The translations under genes were made by a program, and so were the position numbers. Source: CAIJNA01 sp964516815 (GTDB lineage Bacteria; Campylobacterota; Campylobacteria; Campylobacterales; Arcobacteraceae). Taken from it: a DNA stretch of 64,000 nt. The notes under the pieces were generated by a model. It had not been told where the DNA came from. It searched no databases and was given only the letters and a program-made list of their open reading frames with translations. The DNA lies in assembly GCA_964516815.1 (NCBI GenBank), contig CAZEXK010000001.1:62001-126000 (forward strand). Direction: 5' to 3'. Shown piece by piece: positions 16,813 to 25,121 of the stretch. How positions within the stretch are numbered: position 1 is the first letter of the stretch; each line of letters opens with the position of its first letter.

Positions 16813-18423
16813 ATGAATAAAAGCTTCAAAGAACAACTAAATACACTTTTAAATTGTGATATTAAATCACTTTATCCAGTTGCAAGAACTATGAAAAGAA
16901 AATTATATTTTTATGTAGGTCCAACAAATTCAGGTAAAACTTATTCTGCTATGCAAAAATTAAAAGAAGCAGATACGGGTACATATCTTGCCCCTTTAAG
17001 ATTATTGGCTTTAGAAAATTACGAATATTTATGTACAAACAATACTCCCTCATCATTAATAACAGGAGAAGAACAAAAAATAAATGAAGACGCATTTCAT
17101 ATGTGTAGCACAATAGAAATGCTAAATTTTTCGCTACAAACTGATGTTTGTGTTATAGATGAAGTACAAATGTTAGAAGATGAAAATAGAGGATGGGCTT
17201 GGGTAAATGCTATATTGGGTGCACCTAGTTCTACTGTAATTATGACAGGAAGCGCTAGTGCAATTGATAGTATAAAAAAAATTGCTTCATATTTGGGTGA
17301 AGAATTAGAAATAAAAAAATTTAAAAGAAAAAATCCGCTTGAAGTTTTAAGTGAAGCAATTCCTTTTAAAGAGATCACAAAAGGAACTGCGCTTATTGCT
17401 TTTTCAAGAAATGATGTATTAAAAATAAAATCAAAACTTAGCAAATATTTTAAAGTTTCGGTTTTATATGGTAACTTAAGTCCAGAAGTTAGAACATTGG
17501 AAGCAAAAAGATTTAGAGATCATCAAACAGATGTATTGGTTGCTACTGATGCAATTGCAATGGGTTTAAATTTACCAATAAAAACTTTACTCTTTACTAC
17601 TGATACAAAATTTGATGGAATATCAAAAAGAAAACTCTTAGCAAAAGAAGTAATTCAAATAGCAGGACGAGCGGGAAGATTTGGCAAACACGAGGTTGGT
17701 TATATAGGTGCTACAACAAATAGCATACTAAAACACATAAATGAAATTTTTCATACTCCAATCAAAACTATTAAACCACCATTTAAAGTAAAAGCTAGTT
17801 TAGAACAAATAGAAGAACTATCAACATATTTACAAACAAAATCATTGACAAAAATTTTAAACTTTTTCTCAAAAAATATGAAATTTTCAGGTCCATTTAT
17901 TGCTTCAAACATTGGAGAGATGATTTCTCTTTCTACTATATTAGATAAAAAAATAGCTTTAAGTTTAGCCCAAAAGTATATGTTAGCACAAGCACCTATA
18001 AATACAAGATCTCCTTTAATAAAAGATGCTTATTTTAGATATATAAATGCCGTATTAAATGAAAAATCATACGAATACAAATCAAGTGTAAGAGTTCACA
18101 AACAAGCAAAAACACAAATGGATTTACTAAAAGCCGAAGATGAAGTTAAAAAAATATCCTTATATTTATGGTTAGCTTATAAATTACCTGATATTTTTAC
18201 TGATATTAATTATGCAAATAAAATGAGAGTAAAAGTAAATAAGTATTGTGAAGATTCATTAAAACTAAAACTTTATGACAATAGAAAAAATTTTCAAAAT
18301 AGTAATGGCAAAGCTAATGATAGCAATCATTACAAAAATAAATCAAAGCAAAAAGACTTTTCAAAAAATAATAATTCAAAAAGAACTGCACATAAAAAAC
18401 ATTTTATTTCCAAAGATAAATAA
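16813..18423 (+). CDS. SUV3-type ATP-dependent RNA helicase
   Basis: The 536-residue protein shows the mitochondrial SUV3 motif set: GPTNSGKTYSA (Walker A, near residue 36), APLRLLALE, ITGEE, DEVQM (Walker B), RGWAWVNAILG, FSRNDV, ATDAIAMGLNLP and QIAGRAGRFG (motif VI). Its C-terminal part has the SUV3 helical bundle (MLAQAPINTRSP). The last 50 residues are a K/N/S-rich tail of the RNA-binding type. It probably unwinds structured RNA for an exonuclease such as PNPase. It is monocistronic, diverging from ffh across 194 bases. Confidence 0.9.
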   Translation: MNKSFKEQLNTLLNCDIKSLYPVARTMKRKLYFYVGPTNSGKTYSAMQKLKEADTGTYLAPLRLLALENYEYLCTNNTPSSLITGEEQKINEDAFHMCSTIEMLNFSLQTDVCVIDEVQMLEDENRGWAWVNAILGAPSSTVIMTGSASAIDSIKKIASYLGEELEIKKFKRKNPLEVLSEAIPFKEITKGTALIAFSRNDVLKIKSKLSKYFKVSVLYGNLSPEVRTLEAKRFRDHQTDVLVATDAIAMGLNLPIKTLLFTTDTKFDGISKRKLLAKEVIQIAGRAGRFGKHEVGYIGATTNSILKHINEIFHTPIKTIKPPFKVKASLEQIEELSTYLQTKSLTKILNFFSKNMKFSGPFIASNIGEMISLSTILDKKIALSLAQKYMLAQAPINTRSPLIKDAYFRYINAVLNEKSYEYKSSVRVHKQAKTQMDLLKAEDEVKKISLYLWLAYKLPDIFTDINYANKMRVKVNKYCEDSLKLKLYDNRKNFQNSNGKANDSNHYKNKSKQKDFSKNNNSKRTAHKKHFISKDK

Positions 18424-18432
18424 TTATATATT

Positions 18433-18609
18433 ATGAAACAAATAAAACATCCTATGTTTGAAAATGAATTAGTTAAAACTCCTGTTATTTTACTTATTCA
18501 AACACAATCAAAAGAAGATTCTTTAGCTATGTGGCAAGAAACTGTAAAATTACATGGTGCAATTACTGCTAGTATTTATTCTTCAAATAAAATGGTAGCT
18601 AATTATTGA
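18433..18609 (+). pseudogene. Short unrecognised reading frame, probable gene remnant
   Basis: A 58-codon frame with ATG begins 9 bases after the helicase stop and reads MKQIKHPMFENELVKTPVIL and onward to SSNKMVANY. I recognise no family. It ends at TGA exactly where a different frame carrying the tail of a hexapeptide-repeat enzyme begins (18605). That makes it look like the front part of a gene joined to an unrelated tail by a deletion. It could instead be a real small protein. Confidence 0.4.
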
Positions 18610-18823
18610 TGAAGCTGTAATTGGAGAAAATGCTATTATAGGTGCATCATCATTAGTACCATCAAAAGTAATAATTCCAGATAATCATCTGGCATTTGGA
18701 AATCCTGCAAGAGTAAAAAGAGAATTAAAAAAAGAAGAAATAGCTTGGAAAACAGCTGGAATTCATGAATATGTAAAACTAGCAAGCAATTGTATACATA
18801 CATTAAAAAATGTGATGCACTAA
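18605..18823 (+). pseudogene. Gamma-carbonic-anhydrase/PaaY-like protein, C-terminal remnant
   Basis: This 72-codon frame lacks a start and begins in mid-domain: IDEAVIGENAIIGASSLVPS, then PDNHLAFGNPARVKRELKKEEI and a helix with AGIHEYVKLASNC. These are the last hexapeptide rungs and C-terminal helix of the gamma-carbonic anhydrase/PaaY family (normally about 170-200 residues). The zinc-binding histidines of the earlier rungs are missing, so it cannot be an active enzyme. The upstream part is replaced by an unrelated frame, consistent with a deletion. Confidence 0.7.
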
Positions 18824-18988
18824 GTTCATCAAATGAAACAAGAGATGCAAAAAGATGCGATGCACAATTTCAAACTAAATCTTAATAAGTTTATGTAAGC
18901 TAGGTTAACGTAAAAATATACACATATAGTACTAAATACTAAAATTATTAATAAAACAAATGTAAAATACTTAGGAGTTAATATATTA

Positions 18989-19064
18989 TGGAGCTGGATA
19001 TAGGACTTGAACCTACGACCTGCTGATTACAAATCAGCTGCTCTACCAACTGAGCTAATCCAGC
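18989..19064 (-). tRNA. tRNA-Thr (UGU)
   Basis: A 76-base cloverleaf on the minus strand with GCTGGAT/ATCCAGC acceptor, TAGCTCAGTTGGTAGAGC D arm, anticodon stem GCTGA/TCAGC enclosing TTTGTAA (anticodon TGT), GGTTCAAGTCC T arm and an encoded CCA end. It lies 46 bases downstream of the CAT tRNA and is probably cotranscribed with it. Confidence 0.95.
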
Positions 19065-19110
19065 AATATAATCATAAATTTCTAAAATAATATGTCTTTG
19101 GAAATTTAAG

Positions 19111-19187
19111 TGGTGGGTCCTGAAGGACTCGAACCTTCGACCACTCGGTTATGAGCCGAGTGCTCTAACCAGCTGAGCTAAGGACCC
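19111..19187 (-). tRNA. tRNA with CAU anticodon (Met, or lysidine-modified Ile2)
   Basis: A 77-base cloverleaf with GGGTCCT/AGGACCC acceptor, anticodon stem CTCGG/CCGAG enclosing CTCATAA (anticodon CAT), GGTTCGAGTCC T arm and encoded CCA. It is not the initiator, because the acceptor starts with a G-C pair and the anticodon stem lacks the three G-C pairs. Sequence alone does not separate elongator Met from the Ile tRNA that TilS modifies; TilS itself is encoded at 38605. Confidence 0.92.
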
Positions 19188-19215
19188 ATAATTGACCAGC
19201 TGTTTAAGAGTTGGT

Positions 19216-19244
19216 ATTATAGCTTTTTATTAATACTGTGTCAA
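19216..19244 (-). promoter_or_regulatory. Near-consensus sigma-70 promoter of the two tRNA genes
   Basis: On the minus strand TTGACA (19239-19244) and TATAAT (19216-19221) are separated by exactly 17 bases, 28 bases before the CAT tRNA. A perfect -35 is unusual in this DNA, where other promoters show only a -10, and it fits strong stable-RNA expression. Confidence 0.85.
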
Positions 19245-19349
19245 TTAAATATAACTTAAATAGTAAATTATATACTAATAAATAGAAATATCGTTTATTT
19301 ATATTACTATTACATAATTTTGCTATTTAAAAATATGATATAATTAACA

Positions 19350-19955
19350 ATGAAAGAAATTTATTTTATAACTGCAACAAATACAAATATTGGTAAAACT
19401 AGAGCTAGTGAAGTATTTTTAAAAAAATATTCAAAACTTGGGAAAAGAGTTGGATACTTTAAACCCATTGAAACAGGTGTAATTGATAAACCAGTTGATG
19501 CTGATTGTATGTTTACTTTATGCAAAAAATTAAATAATGAGTTTGAAAGTTTAAACATAAATGATATAGTAGCTTATACATTTACATTAGCAGCATCACC
19601 TTATGTAGCAAAAAAAGATACACTAATTGATATAAATATTATAAAAGAAAAAATGAATTATTTATTGAATTTTTGTGATGTTTTAATAATAGAAGGAGCT
19701 GGTGGTTTGCTTGTGCCCATAAATATTAATTATTTTATTAAAGACTTAATAAAAGATTTGAATGTAAATCAAACATATTTAATCGTACCTTCTAAACTGG
19801 GAAGTATAAACGACACGCTTTTAAGTATAAAGTTATTAAAAGATGAAAATATTGATTTCTTATGGTTTATAAATTTATATAAAAATGAAAGTGAATTTAA
19901 AGAAATAACACTACCCTTTTATAAAGCATATTTCGATAAAATAAGCTTTTTATAA
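19350..19955 (+). CDS. bioD: Dethiobiotin synthetase BioD
   Basis: BioD closes the ureido ring of biotin's precursor using CO2 and ATP. The 201-residue protein has the P-loop TATNTNIGKT (residues 8-17), then YFKPIETGV with the substrate Lys, and IIEGAGGLLVP near residue 113. The length is slightly short for the family (about 220) but the core is complete. No other bio gene is adjacent. A TATAAT at 19339-19344 is only 5 bases from the ATG and no ribosome site is visible, so transcription could be leaderless. Confidence 0.9.
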   Translation: MKEIYFITATNTNIGKTRASEVFLKKYSKLGKRVGYFKPIETGVIDKPVDADCMFTLCKKLNNEFESLNINDIVAYTFTLAASPYVAKKDTLIDINIIKEKMNYLLNFCDVLIIEGAGGLLVPININYFIKDLIKDLNVNQTYLIVPSKLGSINDTLLSIKLLKDENIDFLWFINLYKNESEFKEITLPFYKAYFDKISFL

Positions 19956-19967
19956 TTAAGGAATAAT

Positions 19968-20681
19968 ATGTTCAAAATAATTTTTAGTATCTTTTTTGCT
20001 TTTTCATTGATAAATGCAATTGACTTTAAACAAGAAAATTTTAAAATTTCAAATGTTACTGAGGATACTGCAGTCATTAATATTGGTTCGTTAATAATAG
20101 GCCAAAGTGGAATAGTAGTACATAATTTTAAAAATAATCAATCTATTATACTCACAAGTGCATCAGTTACTTCTACAAATGAAAAAACTTCAACTATTAC
20201 TTTTTTGCATGATGATATAATTAAACAAGATTCAATATCAAATACAAATTTAAATGTTGCAAACAATGATACTTTTGTTCTAAATCATATGTATAATGTT
20301 ACTTTACTAATAAGTCCAAATTTTCAAACATACAATAATATTTTAAAAACACATTCAAATAACTTTATTGATTCAGAATTATTTTCAGCTAGCCTAAAAA
20401 TAAATGACAATGCTACACCAACAAAAGAAGATATTCAAGATTTTGCTAAGGCAAATAATATAGCTACTATTTACATAGCTATTAAAAATAAATTATATAT
20501 AATAGATAGTCTGACTTTTAAAGTAATCAAAGTAAAACATATAAATATAAAAGATCAATCTACACAAGTACCATTTTATACAAAAGTATTAAACATAAAA
20601 AATTCTTTCTTTGATTTTACTAGTTTATCTCAAATAGAAGATTATGATAAATATTATGAAAATATGTTAAAGGATAATTAA
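19968..20681 (+). CDS. PgbA-like plasminogen-binding-domain surface protein
   Basis: The 237-residue product has a signal peptide (MFKIIFSIFFAFSLINA). It then carries the N-terminal domain of Helicobacter PgbA/PgbB, recognisable from the pattern in which short beta strands lead to IGSLIIGQSGIVVHNF (about residues 44-61). The family is common in Campylobacterota; plasminogen binding is shown only for the Helicobacter proteins, and in environmental members the role is unknown. It begins 12 bases after bioD and is followed by glcD after 1 base. Confidence 0.7.
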   Translation: MFKIIFSIFFAFSLINAIDFKQENFKISNVTEDTAVINIGSLIIGQSGIVVHNFKNNQSIILTSASVTSTNEKTSTITFLHDDIIKQDSISNTNLNVANNDTFVLNHMYNVTLLISPNFQTYNNILKTHSNNFIDSELFSASLKINDNATPTKEDIQDFAKANNIATIYIAIKNKLYIIDSLTFKVIKVKHINIKDQSTQVPFYTKVLNIKNSFFDFTSLSQIEDYDKYYENMLKDN

Positions 20682-20682
20682 T

Positions 20683-22065
20683 ATGGATAAAAAACATATA
20701 GACTTTTTAAAATCAGTTCTAGGAGAACAAGATGTAAAAGAGGATAAAGCTCATATGCTAGCTTATTCTTATGATGCTACTAGAACAAGATTTGAACCAG
20801 ATGCAGTTGTATTTCCTAAAGATAAATTTCAAGTATCCAAAATATTAAATTATTGTAATGAAAATCAAATTATAATAATACCAAGAGGAGCAGGAAGTGG
20901 ATTTACTGGTGGAGCATTACCTGCTAGTGGAGGTATATTAATATCTATGGAAAGATATATGAATAAATTAATACAAATTGATATGGATAATATGCTAGCA
21001 GTTGTACAACCAGGCCTTATTAATATGGACTTACAAAAGGCTGTTGAAGAAGTTGGATTATTTTATCCTCCAGATCCAGCTAGTGAAGAATACTCAACTT
21101 TAGGTGGAAATGTAAGTGAAAATGCAGGAGGAATGAGAGCTGCTAAGTATGGTATTACAAAAGATTATGTAATGGCACTTGAAGCTGTTTTACCAAATGG
21201 GGAAATAATAAAAGCTGGTAAAAAAACTATAAAAGATGTAGCTGGTTATAATATAGCTGGAATTTTGACAGGTAGTGAAGGAACATTAGCAATAATTACA
21301 GAAATTACTTTAAAACTTATTCCAAAACCTAAGTACAAAAAAACATATATGGGAATATTTCCTGATGTAACATCTGCGATGAATGCTGTTTTTAAATCTT
21401 TAAGTGCAGGAGCAAATCCTGTTGCTATGGAATTTTTAGATGCATTATGTATACAAGCACTAAAAGAAAAACTAGATATTGATTTACCAGATTGGGCAGG
21501 AGCTCTACTTATTGGTGATGTTGATGGAAACTTAGAAGATGAAATTAAATTTCAATTAGACATTTTACAAACTAGCTTTAAACAAAATGGAAGCAAAGAG
21601 TTTTTAGTTGCAAAAGATGAAAAAGAAGCTAAAGATTTATGGTTTGCAAGAAAAAATGCAAGTCCTGCTGTTACAGTTTTTGGAACTAAAAAACTTAATG
21701 AAGATATATCAGTACCACGTTCAATGTTACCAGAAGCACTAGAAAATATATATAAAATTGGTGATAAGTATGGATTTAAGGTTCCATGTTTTGGTCATAG
21801 TGGAGATGGAAATATTCATGTAAATGTTATGGTTCCAGATAAAACAAATGAAAAACAAATGAGTGATGGTCATAAAGCTATAGAAGAAATTTTTCAGCTA
21901 GTAGTTGATATGGGTGGAACTTTAAGTGGAGAACATGGCATAGGTACAGCTAAAGCACCTTTTATGGGTATAGCTTTTAGTGATGCTGAAATGGCTTTAT
22001 TTAGATCTTTGAAAAAAGCATTTGACCCAAATAATATACTAAATCCCAATAAAATGGGCTTATAA
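20683..22065 (+). CDS. glcD: FAD-linked glycolate/lactate oxidase, GlcD family
   Basis: This 460-residue flavoprotein oxidises a 2-hydroxy acid (glycolate or D-lactate). It has the FAD-binding PCMH domain with PRGAGSGFTGGALP near residue 67 and LGGNVSENAGGMRAAKYG near residue 143, and the FAD-linked oxidase C-terminal domain with CFGHSGDGNIHVNVMVP near residue 371 and GTLSGEHGIGTAK near residue 413. Its genes for GlcE/GlcF partners are not adjacent. D-lactate dehydrogenase is the main alternative substrate call. Confidence 0.88.
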   Translation: MDKKHIDFLKSVLGEQDVKEDKAHMLAYSYDATRTRFEPDAVVFPKDKFQVSKILNYCNENQIIIIPRGAGSGFTGGALPASGGILISMERYMNKLIQIDMDNMLAVVQPGLINMDLQKAVEEVGLFYPPDPASEEYSTLGGNVSENAGGMRAAKYGITKDYVMALEAVLPNGEIIKAGKKTIKDVAGYNIAGILTGSEGTLAIITEITLKLIPKPKYKKTYMGIFPDVTSAMNAVFKSLSAGANPVAMEFLDALCIQALKEKLDIDLPDWAGALLIGDVDGNLEDEIKFQLDILQTSFKQNGSKEFLVAKDEKEAKDLWFARKNASPAVTVFGTKKLNEDISVPRSMLPEALENIYKIGDKYGFKVPCFGHSGDGNIHVNVMVPDKTNEKQMSDGHKAIEEIFQLVVDMGGTLSGEHGIGTAKAPFMGIAFSDAEMALFRSLKKAFDPNNILNPNKMGL

Positions 22066-22075
22066 TGAAATATTC

Positions 22076-22837
22076 TTGAAAGATATTTTTAAACAAAGTA
22101 TTAAATTTTTAAACGATGATACGGTATATTTTGCTGCATCATTGAGTTTTTTTACTATTTTTTCTTTACTTCCAATTATTGCTTTAATTGTTGTTGTTAT
22201 GTCTTCAACTACTATATTTACATCTCAAATGGAATTGCTTATGTCTTATGTTTATGATTTTGTAAACCCTACACATTCACAAGAAATAATAAGTATCATA
22301 CAAAATTCCCTAGAAAATATAAATAAATTAGGAAATATTGGTATTGTTTATTTATTATTTGTATTTACAATGTTTTTTAAAGACTACGAATATATAGTAT
22401 GTAAAATACATAAAACAAAAAGAAGAGCCTTTTTATCCCTATCTTTATTGTATATTTCATTTTTAATTATCTTACCTTTTTCATTGCTTTTTTTTATTTT
22501 TATAAAATCCATTTTAGTATATGAGTATTTTACACTGATGCTAAATTTTTTAGCATCAGTATTCATACTTACATATATGTTTAAAATATCAATAAAAAAA
22601 TATGTTAGTCTTAAGGCTTCATTTATATCTGCAACATTAACAGTTTTGGCTTTAAAATTAACTCAAGTATTATTTGTGTATTATATATTTTACAATACTA
22701 CATACACAAGTATCTATGGAACATTAAGCGTTATGCTTTTTATGTTTTTATGGATATATGTATCTTGGATAGTTTATTTGTACGGTGTGAAACTATGTTA
22801 TAAATTAAATATGGAGAATATACAATATGATAAATAA
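22076..22837 (+). CDS. YihY-family inner-membrane protein
   Basis: The 253-residue protein has about six membrane helices and the family start DTVYFAASLSFFTIFSLLPIIALIV (about residues 15-39), with the late YVSWIVYLYGVKL segment. The family was formerly called RNase BN and its function is unknown. The frame begins at TTG (22076). An ATG that overlaps the glcD stop (TAATG, 22065) is in a different frame and stops after four codons, so either TTG is the true start or a base was lost. It overlaps fliP by 11 bases. Confidence 0.8.
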   Translation: MKDIFKQSIKFLNDDTVYFAASLSFFTIFSLLPIIALIVVVMSSTTIFTSQMELLMSYVYDFVNPTHSQEIISIIQNSLENINKLGNIGIVYLLFVFTMFFKDYEYIVCKIHKTKRRAFLSLSLLYISFLIILPFSLLFFIFIKSILVYEYFTLMLNFLASVFILTYMFKISIKKYVSLKASFISATLTVLALKLTQVLFVYYIFYNTTYTSIYGTLSVMLFMFLWIYVSWIVYLYGVKLCYKLNMENIQYDK

Positions 22838-23561
22838 AGCAATTTTATTTTTACTTCTTAGTGTTATGAGTTTATATTCTGCTGATCAAGCTCCACTTAT
22901 AAATTTAAGTATAGCTCAAGTTGATCAACCAGAACAATTTGTAAAGACTATAAATATTGCCATAATACTTGCAATGTTAGTACTTGCACCTACATTATTG
23001 TTAATGGCTACTAGTTTTACTAGACTTATAATTGTTTTTGGATTATTAAGACAGGCACTGGGTTTACAGCAATCTCCACCAAATCAAGTTATAGTATCCT
23101 TATCATTAATACTTACATTTTTTATAATGCAACCATATGCTTCAAGTGCATGGGACAACGGAATAAAACCATATATGGATAAAACTATTACATACGATAT
23201 CGCCATTACTAAAGCTATAAATCCTTTTAAAGAATTTATGATTAAAAACACAAGAGAGAAAGATTTAGCACTTTTTTATAGAATCAAAGGTGAAAAAAAT
23301 CCAAAAAATATTGAAGATGTAAATATTGTAGTTCTAATGCCTGCATTTATTATAAGTGAATTAAGAACTGCATTTGAAATAGGATTTTTAATATTCTTAC
23401 CATTTTTAGTTATTGATATTATTGTTTCATCTATTTTAATGTCATTGGGGATGATGATGCTTCCTCCTGTAATGATATCTCTACCTATTAAACTGGTATT
23501 TTTTATAGTAATTGACGGATGGTTTGTAATAATAGGAAACTTAGCTCAAAGTTTTAAATAA
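22827..23561 (+). CDS. fliP: Flagellar type III export protein FliP
   Basis: FliP forms the core of the flagellar export gate in the inner membrane. The 244-residue protein has a signal peptide, then MATSFTRLIIVFGLLRQALGLQQSPPNQV (about residues 62-90) and the C-terminal LPIKLVFFIVIDGWFVII signature. It lies far from the other flagellar genes of the window, after the YihY-family gene. Length (about 245) is standard. Confidence 0.95.
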   Translation: MINKAILFLLLSVMSLYSADQAPLINLSIAQVDQPEQFVKTINIAIILAMLVLAPTLLLMATSFTRLIIVFGLLRQALGLQQSPPNQVIVSLSLILTFFIMQPYASSAWDNGIKPYMDKTITYDIAITKAINPFKEFMIKNTREKDLALFYRIKGEKNPKNIEDVNIVVLMPAFIISELRTAFEIGFLIFLPFLVIDIIVSSILMSLGMMMLPPVMISLPIKLVFFIVIDGWFVIIGNLAQSFK

Positions 23562-23626
23562 CTCATGATAACTATATTTTGTGTTTGTTCTAAAGTATGT
23601 TTAATTTTTGATGTGGAGTAGATTGA

Positions 23627-23646
23627 ACCTTTTATTTAAAAAAGGT
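23627..23646. terminator. Weak hairpin between convergent fliP and repeat-protein genes
   Basis: ACCTTTT (23627-23633) pairs with AAAAGGT (23640-23646) around a six-base loop. It lacks a long T run on either side. The position between convergent genes makes a terminator plausible. Confidence 0.35.
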
Positions 23647-23673
23647 AAGCTTCACAAAAGATGATAGTTAAAA

Positions 23674-24914
23674 CTATTTATCTTCTGTTTTTTTATTTGT
23701 ACTTTTCTTCTTCGATGATTTTTTCTCAGCTGATTTTTTTTCAACTGCTTTTTTTTCAACTGCTTTTTTTGTAGTTTTTTTCTCTTCTACAACTTTTTCA
23801 TCTTGTAATTTAGATGTATTTTCATCCTCAACTGTAGTATCTTCTTTTTTCTCTTTTGATGTAACATTTTTAATACCATCTTTTGTTTTAGCATAAGATT
23901 CTTTAATATTATCTGGAATTGATATATTCGAAATACCATCTTTTGTTTTAGCATAAGATTCTTTTATATTATCAGGAATTGATATATTCGAAATACCATC
24001 TTTTGTTTTAGAATAAGATTCTTTTATATTATCAGGAATTGATATATTCGAAATACCATCTTTTGTTNNNNNNNNNNNNNNNNNNNNNNNNNNNNNNNNN
24101 NNNNNNNNNNNNNNNNNNNNNNNNNNNNNNNNNNNNNNNNNNNNNNNNNNNNNNNNNNNNNNNNNNNATAAGATTCTTTAATATTATCAGGAATTGATAT
24201 ATTCGAAATACTATCTTTTGTTTTTTCGTAAGATTTTTTGATATTATCTGGAACTACAATTGAGTCTATACTTTCTTTTGTTTTTTTTGAAACATCATCT
24301 GCAATATTACTTATAAATGAACTTTTAATAGAATGTTCAATTAAATTTGATAAAAACTTAGGTAGTGTAATTATTCCAATAGGTATATTTGATGCATTGA
24401 TTGTGAATTTAGCATCTTCATTATTATTTGAAGTTTTAAAACTATCATTTTCATATGATACTTCAAAATTCTTATACTTAGAAAATGTAAATATTTCATC
24501 TTTAGTACTTTCATATACATAATAAACTGCAATTGATATTACAAATTTTATAAGATATAAAAATATTGCATTCAAAAAATGTCCATGTAAAAATGAATCT
24601 AATGAAGACATACCAACACATATCATCGGACTTAGAACTATTAAAAATATAAATAGTGATTCCCATCTTGAAAACTTTTCAAGTTTAGTTTCTATAAATG
24701 TGGCAATTTTTTGCATAATATCAAATTTTGATGCCCATTGTACAAACTTAACGGTAACCCCAAGCCATAAAAATTGGATTAGTATCTCATATACGATAAA
24801 AAATATACTAGCAATTACAATACCTAATATTACAAAAAGTTTTTTGAATATATATCCATAAATACTTACAAATTTATCCATATTTTTGTTTACAAACGAG
24901 TCATTTTTTTCCAT
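23674..24914 (-). CDS. Repeat-rich membrane protein with basic tail (split by gap)
   Basis: One gene lies on both sides of a 100-N gap, so the frame shifts across the placeholder. The first 150 residues carry about four hydrophobic segments (residues 22-50, 85-105, 110-135). Then come at least five copies of a 20-residue unit (consensus TKDGISNISIPDNIKESYAK). The tail is a K/E/S-rich run (KKAVEKKAVEKKSAEKKS). The stop TAG is at 23674-23676. I do not recognise a family. A cytoplasmic repeat region anchored to the membrane is the visible architecture; the basic tail could bind nucleic acid or a charged polymer, which is inference. Confidence 0.8.
23875..24290 (-). repeat. 60-base coding tandem repeat, interrupted by the gap
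   Basis: The period is exactly 60 bases: near-identical copies start at 23881, 23941 and 24001, a fourth is cut by the gap, and diverged copies lie at 24168-24290. In the protein they give the 20-residue unit with IPDNIKESY. The bases missing at the gap must be at least TTAGC-like 5 bases plus any multiple of 60 to keep the frame. Confidence 0.9.
24068..24167. other. Assembly gap of 100 N
   Basis: A run of exactly 100 N within the 60-base tandem repeat. The flanking 55 bases on each side are similar but differ at two positions, so this gap is not a simple overlap like the one at 13363. The number of repeats is unknown. Confidence 0.95.
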
Positions 24915-24991
24915 TAAAATTACCTTTTTATTCGTATTATAACATAATATTAAAAATTATTTGTGTAAATTGTGCAAAATGTGTTATTTTT

Positions 24992-25067
24992 TGGCGACCC
25001 CAAAAGGATTTGAACCTTTGTGTTTCGGAGGAAATCCGAACGTCCTTGGCCACTAGACGATAGGGTC
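24992..25067 (-). tRNA. tRNA-Glu (UUC)
   Basis: A 76-base cloverleaf on the minus strand: GACCCTA/TGGGGTC acceptor (one G-T pair), TCGTCTAGTGGCCAAGGAC D arm typical of tRNA-Glu, anticodon stem TTCGG/CCGAA enclosing ATTTCCT (anticodon TTC), GGTTCAAATCC T arm and encoded CCA. TATAAT at 25104-25109 (minus) is a candidate -10. Confidence 0.95.
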
Positions 25068-25121
25068 ATGAATATTAATTTTTAAAGCTAAAATTAAAAT
25101 GAAATTATAGCTAAAAATATT

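Noticed and set aside
18824..18988. 165-base gap before tRNA-Thr checked for a small RNA
   Set aside because: No clear promoter, hairpin with T run or open frame could be seen.
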